Shown: piece by piece, positions 56,349 to 64,000 of the stretch
Numbering within the stretch: position 1 is the stretch's first letter
How the letters are laid out: every line of letters starts with the position of its first letter
Made by a program: the position numbers and the translations under genes
The notes under the pieces: model-generated
The model's input: only the letters and a program-made list of their open reading frames with translations
Told to the model about the DNA's origin: nothing
Database searches by the model: none
Source of the DNA: Oikopleura dioica
Lineage: Eukaryota; Chordata; Appendicularia; Copelata; Oikopleuridae
DNA length: 64,000 bases
Assembly (NCBI GenBank): GCA_907165135.1
Contig: OU015568.1
Location: 12,532,501 to 12,596,500 of the forward strand
Direction of reading: 5' to 3'

Positions 56349-59300
56349 TCATAGTCGCGCGGTTTTGCGAATTGAAATATTTTTGGATGCAAGTTGGATA
56401 ACGATATCAGCGATCGGCTCAATCGTCTGCTGCGGAAGGGTAGAGCCAAAAATGCGGCTCAATCGTTGAGAACCGAGATTTTCTCGGACTTCGTGGGTCA
56501 ACTCGATTCCTGCCTTTTCCGCAAGGATCATCAGTGTAAGTTCTATGAAAAAGGTTATTCAGGGAAAAGGGGAAGATTTGCTTACGTGGGAAAGCAGTGG
56601 TAAGCCTCTTGATTTTCGTCATTTTGTCAGAGAATGAATCTGCTCGTTTGGCCTGCCGTTTTGCTTTCCTCTTTCGCCGAGCAGACATTTCATGGAGATT
56701 TTCTGGGCTTCCAAGATCTGCTCGAGTATCTTCACTAAGATTGCGGAACCAAGGTTCTATGAAAGATCCATTACAATCAGAAAATAAAACTGCAATTAAC
56801 TTTTTAACGCTTCTGTAGCCGACAAACGGGTTTTCGGATTCAGTCGTAAAAGACCGTCGAGAACTTCAAGCGCATCAGGTGGGAGGGCACAGAATTGCTC
56901 GGCAATTTTCCTTCTTGGCTTTGGGTGAAAACGAGTGATGAGAGGAGTGACTAGAGTTTTGAAGTGTTTGTAGTGGATGATTTCAGGCCATGCGGCTGGA
57001 TCTGGAATGCCGCACAGTTTTGAAATGACTTCAAGTTGAGCGACGTCTGTTGAAGCCTGGGAAATTATTTTAGCGAATTTTTCAAATCAATTGATAAATG
57101 ATTTAAAATCTAACCTGGAAGACCGGTTTTCGTTGATACATCTCTCCCAAAATGCAGCCAGCGCTCCACATATCAATTTTGCCAGTATATCTGTCATCTC
57201 CGACCAAAAGCTCAGGCGGCCTGTACCAAAGTGTTATCACTTTATTGGTAAAAGGCCGTGAATCTGTTGGTAGACAAATTCGCGCGAGTCCGAAATCTCC
57301 GAGTTTGACACTTCCGTCTTTTGCGATCAAGATATTTGAGCATTTCAAATCGCGGTGGAATACGTCGTTCGCGTGACAATATTCCAACCCAAGAAGAATT
57401 TGATAGAAGAGTTTCTGAAACAGTTTTAGCGAGTGATCTAGTAAAGACAGCTACCTTTATCTGGTCTGATTTCAGCGGAGCGTGCTCAATGATCCCCGTC
57501 AAATCATTATCAACGAATTCGAAGACGAGAAAAAAGGATGACAGGTCTTTTGCCTGAACAACAGTCTTTAGGTCAACAACATTCCGATGATTTAGCTTGG
57601 ACAAAAGCTTCACTTCTCGTATCGCTGTAATCGGGAAGCCTTCCTTTTCCCTATCCATTCGGACCTTACGAATTACAAGTAAATAATTGTAGAAATTATT
57701 GCTTGTCACCTTTTTGAGGGCGACCAAAGACTTAGTTGATTTGCACTCGCCCCTGAAAACTTGTCCGAACGTTCCCTCTCCGATAATTGCATCCAGTCGA
57801 TAATTATCTACGCATTCAAGCGGATCTTCGATAGTCAAATCCTTCCTGCTTCCGCAAATAGAAGGAATGGATGTTAAAGTCGGTCTTCTTTCACCTAGGG
57901 TTCGGCGAATTCCGTCGAAAACGTTTTCAGTTGGCCTCTGGAGCTTTCTAGAGCTTCTCCTGGAAACAGCCTTCGACGATGAAGAGGGTTTCACTGTCGA
58001 AGAGGAACTACTAGCAGTACTCGAGACAGTAGCATCAGAAGAAACGCCGAGTAACTCGCTTTTTGGCGAATTAGAATTTGACGAGCAGGCGCCTAGAGAA
58101 TGTTCTTTTACTTTCCGCTTTCTACTTGAAATGGTCTTGGATCTTGAATTCTTTAAAATTGCCTTGACTCGTAATCTTGTGGGCCGCGAAATCTTGGGTC
58201 TTGATCCTTTTTCTATCGAGCTTGAGATTGTACCTTTTTGAAAATTGCTTCTGTAGTCCTTGGGCGTGCCCTTGGAGTTGGCCAGCTTGTCTTTCCCGGG
58301 AGTGGTGACTTTGGGCGATTTGGAATCGCAAACGGCGTATTTCAACCCGTTCAGCTCCTCCATGATACTTTGCCTGCGCTTATTGTTGCTGTAGTCTAGT
58401 CCAAGTGCAGAAAGAGGGTCGAAGACATCAGCCATCTGTTCTTGTGGAATCACAGCGCCCGTCATTCCGGGTTGAATTTTCGCAGCTGCGGGTTGAGCCG
58501 AACTACTTGGGCTTTTGCCAAGAAGCGTGGAAATTGAAAATTTTTTCGGCTGGGCTTCGTGCCACCATCTCTCGATTAGGACGGAATCCTCTTCAGAAAG
58601 CCGCAACGACTGGATTAAAAGCTTTGGGCTGTTCTTGAAGTCGCTTTTGGAGAGAAGCTTTCAGGAGGGATATTTTTTGAATTTCAATATTTAGCAATTT
58701 CAATCTCAAAATAAGAAAAAAAAACTTTCTAAAACGCTGAAATCATATAATCCCTGGCTTGTGTTGTTTTAGCTCAAGAAATCCTTCAGTCGAAAGCGAC
58801 GGAAAATCATGCTGCGAGCAAACCCAAGACTTCATTACTGGATCTTCTTCTTCTTTTAAAATCTTCTTTTCTTTTTGAGCATTGAGCAGATTTCTGACTT
58901 CTTCCGCCACCAGATCTTTGTATGAATCCATCGCCACTGAAGCCTTTGACTTTTCTTTTGGCAAAATTTCCATAAAAAGCTCTGAAACTAATTTTTGGAC
59001 AAGATGCGTGAAGAAGTCTTCTTCAAGCTTTTTCGAAAAAACAAGTCGCTCTTTTTCGTTTTGAAGAATATCTTTGACGAGTTCGCGCATTCTGATATCG
59101 ATGCTCTCTCGCGCTATATGAAGAATAGCGTGTTCGTTTCCATAGAATTGTTGGAAGATCCGGAGCACTGACTTTTCGGTCACTCGCTCTACCAGCTCGT
59201 TTTCCTTTCGTTTTTCATTCTCAAGAGTTTCTTTTACCAAGTCAGAGACGATGCTTGAAATGATAGGTTCGTAGAGTTTCTCTTCTACTTGGAAATTTTC

Positions 59301-61977
59301 ACTTTTTGAACTTGATTTCGTCGCTTTTTCAGATTCGTCGGAGCTCAGAAGACTGATGACTTCCTTCGTCTTCTCTTGTGAAGCGAAGCAATCTTCTGTT
59401 TCCTTATCATAAATCGGCAAATCTCCATCAAATTTTGGTGAAATCGACTTTGACACCGTCTGAGATCTCTTCCTGCTTCCTGAATTTGAGTTTTTACCGC
59501 TTTTGGACTCCTTTTTCGCAGCAATCATCGCGTCCAACTGGATTTTAGCAGGACTTTTTGCGCTCTTTCTCTGTTGGAAACGCTGTTTTCTCGCAAGATT
59601 TGGCCATTTGTAGACAACCTCGTAATCTTCCTGGTCAAATTCGATTTCGATCATTCTTTCATGGGAGAGATCAGCAAAGTCGTCGCGGGAAAACAATTCG
59701 TTCAAGCAAATTTGAGATTTGCCTTTGACAGTTATGTCGTCGAAATCAGCAAGATCCTTCACCCAAGTGTTTTCCAACCTTTCGTCCATAGATTCAAGAG
59801 CTTCGCAAAATCGTGAGCATTGCTCAGAGCTCCCTTGGGTCCCTTCGAGGCAGCAATCATCATGAGCTTCGATGTTTTCCAAGAGATAGAGAAGATCTTC
59901 ATGTTTCTTATCTTCCTCAAACGATTTCTTCTCCTCCTCGAGTAGTTCTTTCACAAGGTCTTCTACCATCCCACAATATGTCTTTGACATAGTCGCTCTT
60001 TCAATGACTTCTTTCTCAGTAGATTCAACAGCGACTTGTTCAATATTTTCAACGAGCAACTGGTCAAATAGATTCGCCGTAGTTTCCACCAAACAGCATT
60101 CCCGCTCGATAGAAGATTTAAAGACGTCTTGAGTCAAATCCAGAATCACTTGATCAAGAAAAATATCAAAGTAGACTTCGGGTACTTGGACAAGATCGCC
60201 AAGAACGGAAGAATCCCTCCTTCCTCCCTGTTCGTCCGGGCAGCTGTTTCTTCTATCAGACGTTGGAAAATTGTTAGGCTCAGAAGACACCCTCTGAACT
60301 GTATCATCTTCGCAAGGCGTTCCCGGCGACGGATGCTCTTCAAAGTTGTCGATTTCTGCCAGAGGATCAATGAGATCTTGCTCTAACGCATCCAGTGAAT
60401 TTCGATCATCGTCATCTTCGTTCTCCGCTTCATCGTCATCGTCCAAAATTTCAACAATCTCGCTTGAACACTGAACTTTCTTCTCGTAGTTTTTGGGCAA
60501 ATTTTCGCTGATAGGTCTATTAGTGCTACTGATCGTTCTTCTTTCTGAAATTGAACTCTTGGCAGAATCCACACTGATTTTTCGTGGCTGGGCATTGTCG
60601 GAGAGAATTTCGCCTTCTTCGCTTGCTGATAGTTTCGGCATAGTCTTTCGGGGTTGATGATTTTGACTTTCTTCTTGTTCTGAAGAAATGTTTCTTAACG
60701 CTCTTGGATTGGAGAAGGTCCGAGAAGGAAGAGGAGATTGTTTCGATTTTTCGAGCATTTTGGATTTTTCTGAGTTTTTCCGAGTTCCGCGAATTTTCAA
60801 CTTGCGGACGGAAACAGACTGGGCAGGTATGAGCTTGCGGTAATCTAAAGAAAGCGTGTAAGCAAGGAAAATGTTGATGAACTGTACCTATGTCACTTGA
60901 ATTCGTATATTTCCTAATGTCAGTATTCTTATCTCCATCAGATTCAGTCGAGCTGCCAGTAATCGGCTCTGATGATGAGGAACTGTCGCTTTTTTCGACA
61001 GATTTTGGCGTGTGCTTCGGGAATTTACGATTGTTTTCACCTTGTTTCGGATTTTTATCCACTTGCACGATCATCATCGAGAGTCGAGCATTTCTGATTG
61101 ATGCTTCTGACCAAACATCGGTTGTGCTGCCCTGTTGTCCTTTTTGGGGAACGCCTGTGCGGGAGACATCAGAACTGGCGGTTCTTGAACGGGACTGATC
61201 GCTGCTAGATAAAGCGCTTGGGAGGTTAGACGAGCTCGTTGTTTGTTCTGTCGAGGAGGAAGAGCCTGAGGAAGGTTTTCTTGTGTTTTTCCCCGTAGAA
61301 CTGCTTTTCCGACGACTCAAGCGTTTCTCCCTCTTTTCACTTCTGAACTTTTTTGATCGATGCTTCGAGCAGTAATGTCTACTTCTGCTTGTACTTCTGG
61401 ATCGATTCTTTCGTCGGCGGATAGGACTGCGAGATCTTGAGCGATGCTTTCGACTTTCGACAGAGTTGGAAAAAGGATCAAAATTGGCAAGATTCAAAGA
61501 AAATTGCAACTCTAACTTGGACTAGAAGATCTCGACCGCTTTCTTTTCTTCCTTCTCTCCCGAATATCCGATCTTTTTCGGTGCTTTCTTGATTTTCCCG
61601 GCTTCGAATCGACAATCACAAGATCATCGTCTTCATCCTCGCTAGAAAGTTCGATTGGATCAACGATTCGTTTCAACACAGGCTTGACAGTCCTGACTCT
61701 ACGATGGTGTTTATCGCTTCCATCTTCTGTTCCAGGAAAGAGCTGGGGTTCTCGGTAGATATCTTTTGGTCTGCCAGAGGGAAACAATTCTTTGTCCAAA
61801 GCATCAAAAGAATCTCGCACTCGAGAAAGCTTTTTCTCAGATCTTTGGCTCACTGAAGAGTTGATTAGCCATGATTTTTCATTTCTAGAGCCGTTTCGAC
61901 CTCTAGAATCGCTTTTACCTGTCTAAATGATCATAAACTCGTTGCAAAATCGGCTTACTCGACGCTTTACTGCTCAT
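56349..61977 (-). CDS. RS-domain PITAIRE cyclin-dependent kinase, CDK12/13-like
   Basis: The kinase domain (about 57.8-56.8 kb) has [13 protein letters not shown], the PITAIRE helix, [14 protein letters not shown] and WYRPPELL, so it should be active; CDK12/13 phosphorylate the RNA polymerase II C-terminal domain. Sequence after the domain ([13 protein letters not shown]) also matches CDK12/13. Upstream, the same strand encodes an Arg/Ser-rich region ([16 protein letters not shown]) and a long acidic stretch with repeated helices, 61977-58743. The kinase exon has no usable start codon, and a GT-AG join (58827 to about 58660) links the two in phase, so I treat them as one gene. Two adjacent genes remain possible. 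ATG 61977 (MSSKAS) is the chosen start. The gene ends at TGA 56349-56351. Confidence 0.78.
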
Positions 61978-62443
61978 TCCAAGTCAGATTTAGCAAGTCA
62001 GTATTTGAGCACTGTTTCGAACCGTGCTCTACTGTATCTTCAACTTTAGACCAACATCTTTTTTTTCTGTTTGATTTGATTGGACGAGTATTTCGAGTTA
62101 CTAATAAGCCAGAGAGAAAATATTTTTTTATTCTTATTTCTTCCAGGAAGGGCTTGTCTTCCTCCAAGATCTCGTTTCCGGAAGTTTTCGAGTTTCGTTT
62201 CGTTTTTTCGAGTCAAAGGCGCGAAAATGAGAAATGTGCGATTGGCGCGCGCGCAACTCTACAACTGCGCCTCCGCAAATTCGAAACTTTTAGGCGTCTC
62301 CTTTTTGGTTGTTACTTTTTCTAGAACTATTTTCGAGAAAATTTACTTAACAAAAAGTTACTTTGCCTTCAGAAGAGATCGAATATACAGAAGACATCTT
62401 TAATTTTCGACAAAGATATATTAAAAAAAAAATCCTCTTTAGA
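61978..62443. other. Divergent promoter region between the kinase gene and RPA1
   Basis: About 466 bp separate two genes transcribed away from each other; the region must contain both promoters and 5' untranslated sequence. A short palindromic GC block (gcgcgcgc near 62246) lies near its centre. Confidence 0.5.
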
Positions 62444-64000
62444 ATGAGTCTCGTTCCGGGAACCATCCCCCTCGTATTCAACAGAGAGGTCACCTCCTCC
62501 GATGGGCCAGTCTACGTCCTGCTCATCGTCAGTCGAGAACTCAATAAGAGCGCAACTACTCGTCGACTTCGTGGAAAACTCACAGACGGAAAATATGAGT
62601 CGCAAATGACAGTGATTGTCACAGACAAACAACTGGAGAAAGGAGATCTGCTGAAGGTGAAGCACTGGAATATTACTGGCAGTGCGGAAAAGGAAAAGAG
62701 GTTGAAAAAAGAATAGATACTTTAAACTTTTGAATACTCGTTGATTTTTGCTTTTTTTTCAACCGATTCGAAGATGCTCTTTCAAATCGAAGAGTTCGAG
62801 GTCGAAACAAAGAACTTTCCGCTGCCAAAATCAGGCACGACCAAGATCTGGAAATACGGCCAACCGTTTGACCGGCCAAGCAAATCCGTCGTCGCTGCGC
62901 CGAAGAAGAAAGTAAACGTCCCCGGCGCACCTGCCCGTGGAAAGGAAAATGCGAAGCCAGCCACTGCTGATGGACGATTCATGAGCATCATGACTCTTAC
63001 TCCTTACATGAACAAATGGGTCATCAAAGGTAACAATTTCAAACGCAAGAACTCTTCATAAACCCTTTTTTCTAGCGCGCGTGACACAGAAAAGCGCACT
63101 GAAAGAATACCAAAACGCAAAAGGAGCGGGAAAATTGTTCAGCTTCACCGTGGAAGATGGAACTTGCGACTTGAAAATTTCTGCGTTCAATGACGAAGTT
63201 GACAAGTTCATGAACATCATTGAAAAAGGCAAAGTGATCACGATTTCTAATGGAAGCCTGAAGCCAAAGAATCCGCAGTACAATCGAACAAAGCACGACT
63301 ACGAGTGCACTTTGGGAAGAAATACGGCGATAGAAGAAGTCATGGATGATGATGGAGAGTAAGTCACTTTTTCAACTCAATTTTCCAAACGCTAATGTTC
63401 GTCTAGTATCCCTGAAATGTCCTTCGACTTCGAGAACATTTCAAAGATCATCGCCGAGCGAGCGAAGGGAGCATTCGTTGATGTTTGCGTTGTCATCAAC
63501 AACGTCGGCCCAGTCGACACCATCAACACTCGAGCAGGAGCGCAACTCGAAAGAGAGATCTCGAAGTTGTCGATGATTCCACCAAAGAAAAGCTCCGATG
63601 CACGCTGTGGGGAAAACAAGCTGTCGAAGTAAAATTGTGTATATATTGGCCTATATTTACTATTATTACTGACCTAGAAAGTAATCTTACTATCCTATCT
63701 AGTTTAACGCCGAGAGAGGGCAAGTTCTCGCCGTAAAAGGCGCCAGCGTTGGAGAATTCCAGGGTAAGACCTTGTCGGTTGGACGCGACTCTGAAATCGT
63801 CCTTGATTTCACCGAAAAAGACGGAGAAAGAGTAAGCGTTTCTTCGAGTGAAAAATGTTCACAGATTTGTTCAGCTTCGAGTCTGGTGGCAGCAGGAAGG
63901 CCAGGACTCTACATTTGAAGGACAGTCTGGCGCGAACACTGGAGGTGGAAAAAAGAACCAGATGGTTACTCTTGACGCCCTCATGCACGGAGCCAACTAC
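62444..64000 (+). CDS. RPA1: Replication protein A 70-kDa subunit, 3' partial
   Basis: RPA1 is the large subunit of the single-strand DNA-binding complex used in replication and repair. Exons: 62444-62692, 62774-63029, 63076-63358, 63407-63628, 63703-63831 and 63875 onward, leaving the window open. The first exon encodes the N-terminal RPA70N fold, then a linker with KSVVAAPKKKV. DNA-binding domain A starts at IMTLTPYMNKWVIKARVT and continues GKLFSFTVEDGTCDLKISAF; domain B includes CTLWGKQAVEFNAERGQVLA. The first intron has no GT donor in phase; the frame is kept only by a GA-AG intron (62693-62773). The other introns are GT-AG of 46-74 bp. Confidence 0.9.

Noticed and set aside
1-64000. Nematode origin, suggested by short introns and TTTTCAG-type acceptors
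   Set aside because: An intact axonemal inner-arm dynein and a DNHD1-like chain imply motile cilia, which nematodes lack; the syndecan-like and SCYL1 genes alone do not discriminate.

Overview
The window is nuclear DNA from a compact animal genome. Genes lie close together on both strands. Most introns are only about 32-60 bp, almost all GT-AG, and some genes are built of giant exons. The content is metazoan: axonemal dynein, a dynamin-related GTPase, a neuronal-calcium-sensor-like protein, SCYL1, ZCCHC10, a CDK12/13-type kinase, RPA1 and a syndecan-like proteoglycan. Tiny introns, splice acceptors sitting directly on start codons (as expected for spliced-leader trans-splicing) and a few non-canonical introns fit an appendicularian tunicate such as Oikopleura. 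That assignment is inference; a motile-cilia dynein argues against a nematode.

Layout. 1-1286 (+) is the 3' part of a syndecan-like membrane protein. 1391-3536 (-) holds a small unknown gene and an acidic multi-exon gene. 4655-18249 (-) is an inner-arm axonemal dynein heavy chain, DNAH2, almost entirely one 12.5-kb exon but with an apparent frameshift in a conserved motif. 18803-19654 (+) is an orphan single-exon gene. 20399-22518 (-) is an ankyrin/coiled-coil gene. 24395-27107 (-) is a DNM1L/Drp1-like dynamin. 28620-30453 (-) is a coiled-coil protein. 30.5-35.8 kb is AT-rich and gene-poor, with one TTAA-flanked MITE-like element.

35829-48948 (-) is a second, strongly diverged dynein heavy chain resembling DNHD1, with few recognisable nucleotide-binding loops. 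It carries two mobile elements. One is a 2.33-kb hAT-type foldback element (13-bp terminal repeats, 8-bp target duplication) placed in frame-continuous coding sequence. The other is a 747-bp near-perfect palindrome with TTAA duplications inside an intron.

50.4-64 kb is dense again: a secreted lineage-specific protein (+), a calcium-sensor-like gene (-), SCYL1 (-), ZCCHC10 (-), an RS-domain/PITAIRE kinase gene (-) and the 5' part of RPA1 (+), which runs off the window.

The genes do not form one pathway. Two dynein heavy chains share the window but are different paralogues. The most unusual feature is the layered foldback transposon interrupting the DNHD1-like coding exon, plus the TTAA palindrome in the same gene.
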